DNA of 64,000 nucleotides, from positions 29,636,001 through 29,700,000 of the forward strand of contig OZ316892.1 of NCBI GenBank assembly GCA_973895155.1, given 5' to 3'. The notes beneath the pieces were generated by a model that saw only the letters and a program-made list of their open reading frames with translations, searched no databases and was not told the DNA's origin. Shown here one piece after another: positions 49,756 to 62,429 of this stretch; within the stretch, counting starts at the first letter, position 1; every line of letters starts with the position of its first letter. Made by a program: the position numbers and the translations under genes. The stretch is from Marsupella aquatica (taxonomy: Eukaryota > Marchantiophyta).

Positions 49756-51223
49756 GCAAAGGGTCTCAAAAAGAGATGCCGTTAGGCTGGCCTGAAGAGA
49801 GGCTTTGATGCATGAAAGTCTCGCCAAATGATAGGATGAAATTCATATGCATCAGTATATTGAGGGTTGGTTCCTTGGGTTCGGTAAAGAGATGCATTTA
49901 AGATGAATTTTGAGAAGCTTGATGTCGCACCTAATGATATCATGACATCAGTTATTTTGAGGGCTGCAAAATAAAAGGTAGACCACATGGGAGCTGGCTC
50001 TAGAACAGAAGACTCTTAAACAAGAAGTCATCAGGGGGCTGACGGTATGAGGAACAATGGGGCCTGCGGCCATTGTCTTGGGCTCCATGGACATATCTGT
50101 GAAATGGGGTCTGCGAATCCCATTTTTCCTCTCGCAGCCATATTTCTTTGTATCCCTGCATTCAACCGTGAAACAAGAGTTTGTCCCACTCCCATTCGCA
50201 CCGGCATGAATGTGTGTAATATGGTCGACTCTGGGTTCGGGACCGTTTTTAATGCTTATAGACAATTTGACAGTATACACCAACGACGATTCCCCCGCCG
50301 CACGTATGTAATATCACAATGCCAGTAGTAAGATCGAGCATTCGGTTCCGTAACTACCAGGATGGACCATCCTTAGCGACATAGTTCACGGTGGAGGAAA
50401 TGGTCCTCTATATGTCAGGATGTAAGTTGTTAGCGACATTTGTTCAAATGGAATTTACTTCAATGGAGCACACCGATCCAAAGCATCGTAAGTCCGTGGA
50501 CGACTTGTGCAATGTCTGGAATGGCCGTCTACACCAGCGACATTGAATTGGCCAAACCGATTGAAGACGTCAATAGCAGGAAAATTCGAGAATGATTGAA
50601 AGAGATCCGTTCACACCGATAAAACAAGTATCTGAAGCCCGTGGATGACTTGTGCAATGTCCGGCAAAGAAACATGTACTACGACGTACTAAATTAGTAC
50701 AGGGATTATGGCGGAACTGATTCCAAACGTCAATTCAAGAAGCAAATCCGACAAAGGATACACAGAGAGGAAACTCAGAGAAACTGATCCAGGATGCTCC
50801 ATTTATTTAAAATCAGACTGTCAACAATCAACCGCTCTCTCAACAAAAAGTAGCCGAGTCTTCGCTACGTGCTCCCCCCCTAAATACGCAGAGTACTTTA
50901 CGTGCCTCGTCAAATCCAAATCATGGCAAAGCCAAGAAAATGCTCCATCTTGAACACTTCTTCTAGGAAATGGAAATGGAAGGCAGGTGGGTGGCATGCA
51001 GACATGCTGGTTGCAGCTGTAATCTATGTCCCGATGGATGTACGTCTTGACATCCGTTATTAATACCAAGGAACCCTTCCTCTTATGTCGCTTCTCTGCA
51101 ATTGTGCATGCATTCACATCCGCTCACGATCGAAGTACGCTTGAAATCTCAAATTAGCAAGGAGCCCTTCCTCTCGCGTAGCTTCTCTTCAATTGTGCAT
51201 GCATTCACCTCCGCTTCGACCAC

Positions 51224-51731
51224 TTACTTCTTGGGTGCAGTGTACCGACTTGCACCCTGTCCATCGTTGTAGTACTTGCTCCCACTCGGATTCGAGTAGT
51301 AATAGCTGCCATTGGAATTGGAGTAGTGGTAAGTATTGGTGTTCGGGGCTGCAGGCTGGGAGCCGGAGTAGTCTCGTGCGCAGTAGTGGTTGCCCTGCAT
51401 GCCAACATACGTGATCAGCCAGAGAGATAGAGGGCCAGACGTGACGAACGGCATGCGGAGAGAATGCGAAGCGACAAAAGCGAGAGAAAGCGTCGAGGAT
51501 GAAAAAGCGAACTATGCAGCCAGAAGCTTCATTCACAGACAAAACCAACGCGAGAAAGGGCATGCAGAGAGAAAGCGAAGCGGAAAAGCGAAATAAAAGC
51601 GTGGGGCACGAGAAAGTTCCAAGAATGGGGTCACGAACCTCAGTATTCACACCAGAGCTCTTGTATGAGAATTCTGCGCCAGTGCTGCCCTTCGACGCTC
51701 CGCCGGTGGACTTCGATTCTTGGGACGCCAT
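51224..51731 (-). CDS. Small Ser/Tyr/Asn-rich plant protein
   Basis: Two minus-strand exons, 51731-51639 and 51394-51224, join in phase 0 (GAG|GTTCGT, CATGCAG|GGCAAC) to give 87 residues. Exon 1 encodes MASQESKSTGGASKGS and ends FSYKSSGVNTE. Exon 2 encodes GNHYCARDYSGS, then a Tyr/Ser/Asn-rich tail with NGSYYYSNPSGSKYYN and ends TAPKK. From memory this layout (YKSSGxN...GNHY...YHYSN...GSYYYSNP) resembles short uncharacterised plant proteins, but I cannot name a family. There is no signal peptide or membrane segment. A direct repeat of about 57 bp lies at 51068-51125 and 51159-51215, spanning its 3' side. The model rests on splice sites, phase and the evident continuity of composition. Confidence 0.65.
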
Positions 51732-54529
51732 GTTGGAGCAGTTGAGAGTGCGCCGACGATCAAAAGCCCAATTGACACTTGTGATCTTACTTCTTCGCTA
51801 GCTAGTCGCTACAGGGATTGGAATGCCGTGAATGTGATAAAATAAATGCGTTCTGAAGCTCAATTTATGTTGAAGTCGAGCTTCTCGAGGAAGCAAGTGA
51901 TCGAGCAAAAGGAGAATGGTGGGGTCGGGAATAGCTGAGGGAATGAGGGGTACGACGGCTACCGCCAGATCCGTGATCCTGCGATGGCGGGAGTCGTCGT
52001 CTATAACGGGAGCCCCCATTTGTGGGGATTATTTTTATTCCTTTTTTAATGGTTTCACCAATCAGATAGCGCCGTGCTTTTAATTCTTGTAATGTCCCCA
52101 TTCGCCGGGATTTATTTAACTGTTTTTAACCAATCAGGTAATGCAGTCTTTTTATCCTTTTTTAAGCAGGGATAGAGCGCCCCAGTGCCCCACTGCCCAA
52201 GGTGATGATGGACGCAAGGAACAATGAGATACTGCCACATGAGAGTCGTGACAAAGTCATTAAAAATTAAGGGGAGATCATTTTTCAAATTGGGTTTTAT
52301 TAAATTACCTTGAAAGTTGTCTAAGTGCAGCCTGTATAAGTGCATTTTGTGGATAAATGCAAACTGATAATACAATTCTCTAAAATTATAGCGAGTTCTT
52401 TTGTAAATGCCCCCAAAACTGCAGTTTGCATAAGTGAATTTTGACACTCATATATGATAAAATGTTGGCAATGAAAGACTAAAACATAAGTGCATTTCCA
52501 TCTATAAGCATGCCTTCATCATTGACTCAATGCATCCATAAGAAACAGTATTAATAAGTGTAGCAAACAAGTACATAAGATAATTTCATTCACTTATTTA
52601 ATTGAACCATGCACTATGAGGGCTAGGGTTACGAGGAGTCAGGAGACTATGTGTGACCTGACAAGGGGCTGACAACACAAGAGGGAATTAAATACATAAG
52701 CCATTTCCCATACACTTATTAGATAGTGTAGACCATGCGAATATGGATAAGACTAGTGCATAAAAGATATCGTGTGCACTTAGAGCACAGTGTATTTCAA
52801 GGATAAGTGCTGGCTGGTGGCGTCTTCCAAGGAGCCTGTATTTAGACATGGTTCATTGTACCACTTTTGTGTGTCACATCATCACTTTTAGATTAACTAA
52901 TATGAGTAGTCCAATGTCCATGGGTTGCATAGTTTTTGTTAGGAACTGGGGTTCTTGTGACCAGGCATGTTATCATTGTGAAAGTGTCATTGTTTTAGTC
53001 ATGTCACCAAGAGGTAAACAAAAAGTGAGAAGAAATTAGTGCCTAATTGATACAAAAAGTTTCATTTCCAAAGATGAGTTGAACAACAAAGATTTATCAA
53101 AGCAGAATACACTAACATTGTTCAAAGAAGAGTTTGACAAACTACCATAATCAATGTTCAGTTCTCTTTGTGTCATTTTCACTAGGAGCTGCGGAAGGCA
53201 AGATTTTGGTAATATTTTAGCCAATTTTCAGGGTCTGGGTGAAGGGGATTGCACTATGGTACAATCATGGTCAAATGAAACTCACCTTAGGATAATTTTC
53301 CTCTACACTCTAAATCAACTTCATCAAGAAGAAAGTTAAAAGTGTATATTGTATTCTAAGTACAAATCAGTAACAGAAAACCCACCCTGAAAATAGGATA
53401 GCCGACTTTTTGCATTTTATTTGCTTGGCTAGTTGAACCCTTACTAAGTCTCATTAAGGCTTTAGTATGAAGGTATACAGTAGGGGATTTTTCAACAAGC
53501 CTTAGAAATGCTCTTCCCATGCCCGTTCGGATGAATATAAAGCCCGGATGGATTAAGTGGTTTGGTTTGGCCATCCCCATGGACTCCATAAGTCATCAGC
53601 CAGTTTATCTCAAAACAAAAAGGGGCTGGAATCCTTTGGGATGAAATTTTGGGAAGGATTGTTCACCTTTGTGACTGATTCTCCAAATAGTTTTCTTGTG
53701 CCCTGACCAACTGTAAACGTTTTTGGGTGGACTCATCCAATTAGTTGAACAATCTTCCGGACTATACTTAAACTCAAATTGTTTCAGCATGTTATTTGAT
53801 GCCCAATCTAACCTAACAAAGCTGGACACTTTTCTGACTGAGACCATCTGCTTCATTTGATGAACCTGGAGATACTCAAAGATTGCAAGTCAGCTGAAAA
53901 TGGACTCCTCACTTTTGCAAATGCCTTGAGTAGTTTAGGCATGAGGAGCCAATGAAAACTTTTCCAAAAGTAATTTGGACATGAGCAACAAAGCGATGAC
54001 CACCAGACCACTGCATCTAAAACCCATGACACAAAATTTTTGTTGGCGCTCAACATCACCAATCCTAAACTCAAAACTCCTATGAGGACATCATCCATAA
54101 TGTACTCACAAAAGGACAATAGGAGACTGAGTTAGTGCAACTAAATAAAACTGCGTATGTTTGCTCTAGATTGGAATGGCACCGAAGCCACGCATCAACA
54201 TGGTCAGTCCGAATAGGAAAACTGTGCAGTTTCTTCATTTACAAGTGCATCCTATGCAGATCAGGATCATGCAGAAGAGGGGGTTTAGGCATTTACTTGA
54301 CTGGACCCCAAAATGAATTAAAGGACCCCTAAAGTTTTGGATACATGGATTCAAGGTTGATTCAAGGTCAATCAACTTTCTGGATCAATCAGGGGTCCGA
54401 TCAAGTAACACTTTTCATTTTGGGTCCCATCAAGAAAATCACACATGTCAACAAAGTTTGGAGAGGGCTAATCAAATTTTTTTTTTATCAAAGGAGAGTG
54501 TATTAAGCAAATCCCTAGAGTTTTCAGAC
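51732..54529. other. Spacer upstream of the small gene
   Basis: No gene is supported. The 51865-52101 minus-strand frame of 78 codons is Arg/Ser-rich without homology. 52100-54500 is AT-rich with no clear repeats. Confidence 0.5.
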
Positions 54530-55045
54530 TCCACCTTAGGTCCATCCTGGTGTTTTGTATCCTCCTACGGTCCAGGGTAGTCAAATGAGAATTTGTTCCC
54601 TAGGTCCATCCTGGTGTTTTGTATCCTCTGACGGTCCAGGGTAGTCAGAGGAAAATTAGTTCCCTAGGTCCATCCTGGTGTTTTGTATCAACTTATGGTC
54701 CAGGGTAGTCAAAGGAGAATTAGTTCCCTCGGTCCATCCTGGTGTTTTGTATCCACTTACGGTCCATCCTGGTGTTTTGTATCCACTTACGGTCCAGGGT
54801 AGTCAAAGGAGAATTAGTTCCCTAGGTCCATCCTGTTGTGTTGTATCCTCTTACGGTCCAGGGTAGTCAGAGGAAAATTAGTTCCCTAGGTCCATCCTGG
54901 TGTTTTGTATCCTCTTACAGTCGAGGGTAGTCAAGGAAAAATTAGTTTGTCCCTTTGAATTACTTCCCTAGGTCCATCCTGGTGTTTTGTGTCCTCTTAC
55001 GGTACATGGTAGTCAAAGGAAAACTAGTTTGTCCATTTTGAGGTC
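54530..55045. repeat. 65 bp minisatellite
   Basis: About seven to eight units contain GGTCCATCCTGGTGTTTTGT, then CTCTTACGGTCCAGGGTAGT and GAATTAGTTCCCTAG. One half-unit is doubled near 54748-54790. Units differ by a few substitutions. Confidence 0.9.
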
Positions 55046-57216
55046 ATCGTAGCCGAACATCAAATTCTCGCGTACTGTGAATTTCTTTTGCTCGTCCAGG
55101 ATTTCTCCGATTCCTTCATCACATCAGGCAGGATGTCCACATTTGCGACCCAGAGCTCTGCTGTGCCTTCGAACTCCATCAATGGTAAACCCAAGCTCTT
55201 TTCCTCGAAACCATGTCGTTGTGGTACTGCGTGTTTGCTGCACAAATCAATGCAAGCGTTGTTTGTTTGTTTGATTGTTTGATAAATATGCATTTTTGGA
55301 CTGTTTGATTGTTTGAGGAAGCTGTATTTTTGGACTTGTTGATTGTTTGAGGAAGCTGCATTTCTGGACTGTTTGATTGTTTGAGGCAGCTGGATTTTTG
55401 GACTGTTTGATTGTTTGAGGAAGCTGCATTTTTGGACTGTTTGATTGGTTGATGAGGCTGCATTGCATGATTGTTTGAGAAATTTGAAATGTTCGAGCTT
55501 TCGATTGCTTGGGTTGCGGGTTTAAGAGCCCTAGAATGAATGAACAAACGCACTTCTCAGCTGAGGATCTGCTCCTTTGCATCGGTGAAGTCTGCGTGGA
55601 CTATGGTCTTTCAATTGTTGGGTGAGGGAGAGAAATGACGGCATTCACGAATGAGATATTCGGCAAGCCAGCCGTCCGCGATTGATTGCAAAGCAGAAAA
55701 CTTGATTTGATCCAATTGGAGTCTGTCGGATGATGGACGCTAGAAACTTTCAGTCACAAGACAAGCGCTCTACACAAATTCGTCCTCCGCAAGGTCATCC
55801 TATTCTCCTTCCGTCGCGCAGAGCGGGGCAGAATACCCTGAACAATGGTGGGACATAGCAGAATTTTGTCTGGGATCCTGCCTCTCCTCTACTCCCCTTC
55901 TTCTGCTCCTCTGCCCTGTCGTTCGATTCCAGCTGTGGAATCAAACTTGAATGCAGGTGGAGTTGGTGGCTGCAGGAAATGATTTTGAAATCACCGAGAA
56001 ATACTTCGGAGATGCTGCGGACCACGGTCCCACTACCTGATGACACTTCGGCAGCTTGTCAACAGACGGACGAGTTTCTCCTTGCAGATCTAGGCAGTTA
56101 TGCCCCATAATGAGAGTTGTGAGTGCCCCTCTTGCCGACGAGGAAATAGTTGAGATCACCTTTTTTCTCTCCTTGAATGGTGTACATCAAATTTCCCGTC
56201 TAATGAGCTAAGTTGACTTTTGAAACTGAAATGATCATGTTTGGTGAGCAAAAATGTCGTTGAATCTGAATAGACATGAAGCTACACTATTCCGAGAAGA
56301 CACAAATTTAGTCCACATTTTTTTCCCTTTCATACTGGAGATGGTACGCGAAAAGAGTTGGTTAAAGTCGCAGAGCAATGTTGCTGCTTATCATTCCTGC
56401 GAATAATTTCAGGCTCAATGCTGCTTGCAAATGGGACACTGGGTGCTTTACCAATCCGTATGATTAGCTAGCGGATGCTTCAACCTTGAAGAGAAATATT
56501 GCGGAAGGAGTGGGAATCATGGTTCGAAAATTGACTGGATGCGATTTCCTCGATCTTTACTCATCTTTCGTCCAGATAACTATATTTTCTTCTCAGCCAC
56601 GTTACAGCTTAAAATGACAAATTCCTCCTCAGAAAGTCAACGAGAATGTCATACACCTCGGTTTGTGTTAGTTGAAGTCGGTAGACCAAAAAGAACGTGG
56701 TTCGTTTCTCTCCTCCTGAAACAAAAGGAAGAAGGAAAGTTTGCACTTTATACTAATGGAAGATAAAGCTGGACGAACAAATTCACTGACCTAATTCGCT
56801 GACCTGTGAAGGTCAATGGCGTTTTGCATATATTTTTTGGGGATTATGGCAAAGCATTTGCTAAAGAGGTGAGAGGGCAGAGAAGAAGGTTCGATGATGG
56901 CTACTGTGCAGGGAGCATCTACAAGATCTACAAGATGGCACGTTGTGCAGATCCTTGGCGAGGAAGTACTAGAGCCAACCACAGGTTTGTGCCCTACTGC
57001 CTTACTGCTCACAATCTTCACTCAGGTTCTATTTTGATGCTAGAAGTAATAAATAGATTAATGTCATTCAGACTCTTACTCTGGGTGCGCCAAAATTGGG
57101 CTCAATGTTCGTCTCAGTATGCGTCACGGTCCCGCACTACGACCTCGCAGTAAGGGGCTTAGTGGCACAATCTGAACCTCGGCTTCTTCCTGACCTATGA
57201 GAACGAATTATTTCAG
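55046..57216. other. Spacer ahead of the TAD3 exons
   Basis: Apart from the minisatellite at 55292-55465, no certain feature is seen. The missing first exon of TAD3 should lie here. The reading frames starting at 56614 and 56806 show no TAD3 similarity, so I did not choose one. Confidence 0.45.
55292..55465. repeat. 34 bp minisatellite
   Basis: Five units are built on GGACTGTTTGATTGTTTGAG followed by GAAGCTGCATTTTT. It ends where TTGATGAGGCTGCATTGC breaks the pattern. Confidence 0.85.
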
Positions 57217-60168
57217 CAGTAAATGTCCTAGCAGCCAAGATCGATGTGAAGACTGCTAACACCCTCATCCGGTAAGTGCATTTTTCCGGAGCCCACTTTC
57301 TAACGTCCATTACCCTTTAGGAATTTCATCTCTTCAGAATTGTTGGGAGTAAAGGAAATCCTCCTGATAGAAGCTCTCTTGATTGTTTGCAACTCCCGTC
57401 AAGAAAGCACCTTGAAATAGATATAGACTGCAATTGTTCTGGAAGGATAACTACTAAGCTAAACAGTACATCTCTGGCAGGGAGCTCAACTCTAAGGCGC
57501 CTCTGCTAACGCTGAGTCATGTGAAGCGGGTGCAACGATCCAAGAAAGAAGGTTATAGCAGCACTTAGCTTGCATCTTGAACATCGCAACTTATCAGTAA
57601 CAGAAGAGAAATTCAATGCTTGCTTTGTGCATTGCTTGTAGGTACATTGGAATTATCTATCATTCTCTGCACGAGGGACAAAGTTGAAGTTGCTGACAAG
57701 ATTGTCCTTCCAAGTGAAGTATCGGAAATCGTGGCCAGATATGGCTTGCAACCTTTCACGGCTGCTGTAAGTTGATGACGGGGTTGATGAACTGAAAATG
57801 CGCCACAACAATGATACCTTTGTGTGTTAACAGGGCTTCACCAATGGAATTTCAAGCAGGATAATTGCAAACACATTCATAGCGCTCACATTAGGTAGTC
57901 AGAGGATGTTGGATGCCCGGAAGCGAAGTTTTCGTGAATGATGCACCATTGTGCAACTGCAATTCAATTTGCAGATCTGTATGGTGTAAAGTTTGGTTCA
58001 ATAGGTCCTGAAGCCTGTACAAAAAGCTGATCCTTGGATGAAAATAATATTCAAAGTCATCACTGTGAAAGTGACGAATGGATTCTTCATTATTATGTTT
58101 TGTTCAAACAAATTCTCTAACTGAACACTTTTTTAATTCCTCATGAACTTGTTCCTAATGACACAGTATTTTAGTAGAGCGTGGTCGACAGGGTTTTTAT
58201 CGATTTTTCTTTAGGAGTTCTCTACTGAGTTGGTTGTGGGTTGCAAATGTCAGGTTTCAGGGCAACCTGCAAGAAGTAGGGAAGAGTGGGAGATGCAGTG
58301 TCAACTGTGGCCGACCTCCTTTCATCCAAATGCCGGGTAATTAGATCTACAGGGGCCAAGTTGTTAGAAGCTCGCAAATTCCTTACAAAAGCGTGAGAGG
58401 GTAAATTGCTGCCATTGATTATCAAAGATTTGATATGATTAGTTAGAGAGGACACCTGACATCTAACTTCCGACCAGCTTGACACGGAGGATTAGATAAA
58501 GAAGTAACTGCGCAGTCATCCGACGACAGAAGCCCAATTTCAATCTTTTGAGACCTTGAGGCAAGTAGATGGTCACTGTCGAAAGACTCACATCATTGTC
58601 GATTGCAGGAAATCTGGAGCAAATGCCGCAATCAGTCAAGCTGATGCAGACACGATGTGCTACTTCATGGAGAAAGCTGTAGAGGAAGCAAGAACAGCAC
58701 GTCAACATGGCCAGGTGAGGGCCATATGCATCGTAACTCAATCCAGTGACGTGAGCAAGCCCTAGTCCATAACGTTTAAACAGTGCGCTCTCTACTCATC
58801 GACAGTTCATGCTATGGTAAGGATCTGACTGAGATGTAAGCCAATTAGTTTAATGGAAGTCTGGCGTTGTGCGCTAATATGGACTCCTTACTGTCCATAT
58901 TCCTTACCTGCATCCTTCTGTCTTCTACAGTTTGCAAATGGTGCGATCATTGTGGATCCTGCATTGGGGGCAATTGTTGCCAGAGGCTGTGATGGAACTG
59001 CTGCATGGTGTGGATCTCTCTACAGCGGGTCGCATTGTTGCCCGGCATCTCAAAGTGAAGAGAAATCACTTACTGATGGATGGCATCCCCTTCAGCATGC
59101 AGTCATGGACGCAATCCAGATTGCTGCTGAGAGGGATAAAAGACTATGGCCAGCTGATGCTAAGGCAATTCAAGGGAATAGAGGAGGCAACCATTCTTCC
59201 TTTGTGTTGACTCATAAACGACGAAGGAGCTCTGAAGATGTAAGTGACCTTCGTCTAGGGCTTGACCTACACCGAAGTGTCGATCCTTGTTGGATTTATT
59301 TCTGAAAGGTTTGCCTCCAATTATCCCGTGTGGGCATCTAGCTCGGGATCTGATTTGCCAAAGTATCTGAAATTGTCAAAGTCTTCAGCATATGTTACTA
59401 AATTCAAATTACTGCACTTTAGACAGCCTCTCTACGTTCATTCTCAGCGTTTTTGGTCCTCGACTAGAAGTCCGACAATAAGAATTAAAAAGACTAAATT
59501 CATTTTTGAGTGGCAGCGATTGCCAGTATCTTCGTTGAACAAGCGTAAGTAATTTTCTTGGTATTGCTATTCGTCTTTCTAATTGGCGAAAATTTCATGT
59601 AGGCACGGATGTGTTAGGATTTTTTCATGCAGGGTTCAGTTTACAAGAAGGCTTCTGAATTTTTCCATTTTTTTGCAGATAGAGGCGGGTAGTTTAGTGG
59701 TTAGAGCAGATATCTCTCTCTCTCGGCAGCATCCAGAACTGCCAGGAGAGGCACCATCATTTGAGATTTTCCGGCCATATCTTTGCACCAATTTTGATCT
59801 ATATGTCACACGGGAACCATGTACAATGTAAGACTTTTACACTGCTTGCCTTCTTTGAATGCCTCTACAGTTACAATCCAATTAATAGTGAAGCCCTTCG
59901 ATGTGTTGTCTTTTTGTTCAAGAATTTTCTTGTATTTTTTCTACAGCTGCCAATGCTTCGGTCATCTTGTATGCGTCGTCTAACTTGCAACAATCTGAAC
60001 AGGTGTGCAATGGCAATGGTCCACCAGAGAATAAGAAGAGTGATTTACGGGATTCCAAATGCCATCGTTGGTGCTCTAGGAAGTCGATACAAATTGCACG
60101 GTCTACCTAGCCTGAATCATCATTACACAGTGTTCCAGATTTCTCTAAATGAAGCAGACCTATTATAG
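57217..60168 (+). CDS. TAD3: tRNA adenosine deaminase subunit TAD3 (ADAT3), 5' incomplete
   Basis: Eight exons fit together in phase: 57217-57271, 57481-57551, 57642-57766, 58254-58336, 58609-58714, 58931-59239, 59679-59827 and 60003-60168. Every join is GT-AG. TAD3 pairs with TAD2 to convert wobble adenosine 34 to inosine in tRNAs. Recognised blocks: VNVLAAKIDVKTANTLI and LSHVKRVQ; EEWEMQCQLWPTSFHP; NGAIIVDPALGAIVAR; HPLQHAVMDAI; and FDLYVTREPCTM joined to CAMAMVHQRIRRVIYG. The last supplies the PCxxC zinc cysteines. The usual catalytic HAE is HAV here, the known hallmark of the non-catalytic ADAT3 subunit. A variable stretch after LWPADAKAI carries KRRR. The first exon (start Met and the usual WEI...IP-type opening) was not found, so the 5' limit is the first recognised exon. 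Confidence 0.9.
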
Positions 60169-62429
60169 GTAGCATCTTGGTCATGAGATTATTCATTTTA
60201 GACATCTTCACTACTTTCATTTTCAATGATAAACCCATTTATCTCCTCCAGGAGATTTGCCACCCTCCAAGCATTCTAAACACTTGAGAGCATGGGGGAA
60301 GCAATGACATTAGGGAAAAACCATCAGGCTCCCTCGGAACCTAAACAACAGAGTCTTGATGATCTGTCGCCGAGGATGTGCACATCGCTAGCAAACGTTA
60401 GTATGGTAGAGAAGAGTGAAGGCATCTCCTTCCATATCCTCGAGGGAGCAACAAGAAAAGCTTGGAGATTACTGCTCATACTCAAATTGAAGCTCGACTC
60501 AGAAGATGCTGATCTTTCAAACGAAGTGGGCCACACGATGCAAAGGTGGAACAGGGTTCCAGGTATGACCAGTTGAGCAGCGCTCAATTAGGTTTCTCAG
60601 AAAGCCGGTCGGCTGGAGTAGTCTTTATGGCTAACAGCATCAAGAAGAAATTTTTGGGCCGTGATATGGGTGTCATCCTTTACAAATCTTAGAATTTACA
60701 GATTCATAGAACTTCAGTGCTTGAAGGTCAACAATAGATCAGCCTACAACTGGATGACGATTCTGGAGTGTACATTTCTGGGGTCTGATGTTTAGCTTAG
60801 AGAATACAAAGTCTACAGACTTGGAGTCTACCATAGGTCGCCGTGGATGCTAATTTGACGTGCTTTGAGACACAATTAGTATAATTGAGTCAATTGATGT
60901 CTGTGTCTCAAGTGTATTGTGTTAATGTCAAATCGAAATGAATATTGATCTCAGAAGATCTTAATCAACGTCTGGAAGCAGACGAGTGAAAAGGCAACTA
61001 TATCAATGTTTGGAGGGAATCCCGTGCTGACAAAACTGATACAAGTGTTTCAGAGGGTGTCGAGGAGAATCATTATATTTTTAGCTGACAAAAGTGATCT
61101 CCACAAAGCTCGGCGATGTTCTTTCTCGGTGCGCTATCACTATTTGCAGATTTCCTCACCTCGTCATAGGACGAAATTTCTCATGACTCCTGGCCCACGC
61201 GCCTTCTCCGCTTTCGAGCCAGATAGCATATATCACTGCAGTAGCAAGCATGGGCAATTTCTTGTTGGTTAGAATACTCATTGTAGTTTGTGGAGGACAG
61301 CAACTTGCGGGAAGTCTTCAACGCGGCGTTGGTCTTCGTGAGTCAACTAAAGATGAATGAACGGTGCTCCGCAATGCGCCAATTCATGGACTTCTTCAGA
61401 ACGCGGGACATGAAAGGGTGGGACCAAGTGAAGAAAGAAAATTCGGAATAACTAGTAACCTGAAAGGAAAAGAAAAATGAAACCACGTCGGAAACGCTAC
61501 AGGTAGATCTCTAGGCCCGCCGAACCCACTACTGTACAATATCTGGTCTCATCAGTGATGATTCTGGTCTCATCAGTGATGATTCTGGCAGAGAAGAAGC
61601 TGTGGGATACTGGGATGTGTTTTTTAAAAATAAATTTCAGAATGGACTAAGTCGCAGCGATTGATTATGCTCGTGTGGTCCCCAGACAAGAGGTCATGAG
61701 CTGGTTATCTAAACGATGGGCACATGTGCCAATAACTTTTAGTTTGAAGCAAATCTACACGGGAATCTACATTACTAACTGTAACAGACTGCTCGAGTGA
61801 GTCGCTTACTGACTCAAAAACCTACAGCACGTGATTGGGTGGGTTCTTGCTCAAGTGTAGGCTTGCTCAAATGTAGTCTATAAACATCTCGAGAATCTTT
61901 CAACCTGGGCATTTGGGTTTGGTCACAGCAGATTGGAAAAGATGTACCAGACTTTATCCGAGGAGCATATCAACATCCAACAAGGCCGAAGTCTGCATGC
62001 CTTCCGCCGATTTTCGGACGAGAAGAGGAGAGCAGAGAAGCTGATATCCAGTGAGAGAGTTTCTGGCAACAGTTGAAATACAATAGAAGCAACTCTGGAG
62101 CAATTTGACTAGGGTTGCGAATCACTAAGGGGATCTGGGTTCACTTACGACCTTCTTCAGGCTGCGTTTCCTGGATCGATCGTACGATGGAATGACTTTC
62201 AGGCAGCTACAAGCGATTTGAGCCCATTGTAAAAACTTGAAGAATCTTTCCGCATTCTCATGGCACCATTATCAAAGGACAGGGGACTTGCTGGCAACAA
62301 AGTTTGAAGCGGGGGGCTAGATTGGGGTCCGGCATATAATTATGCCAAGTCGATCCTTCTGAGTGAGCTTTCGAGATGCCAGTCGACCTTGATGTGTTTC
62401 CCTATTGAAGAGAACTCATTATTCGCAGA
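60169..62429. other. Spacer between TAD3 and the LRR gene
   Basis: No gene is convincing. The 94-codon frame at 60292-60576 starts well but has no recognisable homology. A 20 bp doublet, CTGGTCTCATCAGTGATGAT, occurs at about 61540 and 61562. The LRR gene promoter should lie near 62300-62429. Confidence 0.5.

Larger units (their letters stand above)
44687..51223. other. Long gene-free spacer
   Basis: No coding gene is supported over 6.5 kb. Contents seen: the CDSP32 upstream region; a tRNA-like word run (CAGTGGTTCAGTGGATAAGG) at about 45362; AT-rich sequence at 47100-47950; a Helitron-type hairpin at 47975; a minisatellite at 48110-48420; a 48 bp duplication with TATAAAAGGGGG near 48767 and 48815; a GC-rich palindrome at 49199-49260; and a 100 bp duplication at 49567-49755. 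Confidence 0.5.

Noticed and set aside
51865-52101. 78-codon Arg/Ser-rich minus-strand frame
   Set aside because: Composition-driven, no homology, no partner exon.
55060-55240. Minus-strand words resembling an ABC transporter fragment (KKFTVRENLMFGYDD)
   Set aside because: Too short, interrupted by a stop, and no other ABC motif nearby; could be chance or an old relic.
60292-60576. 94-codon frame after TAD3
   Set aside because: No recognisable domain and no splice-supported extension; kept only as spacer content.
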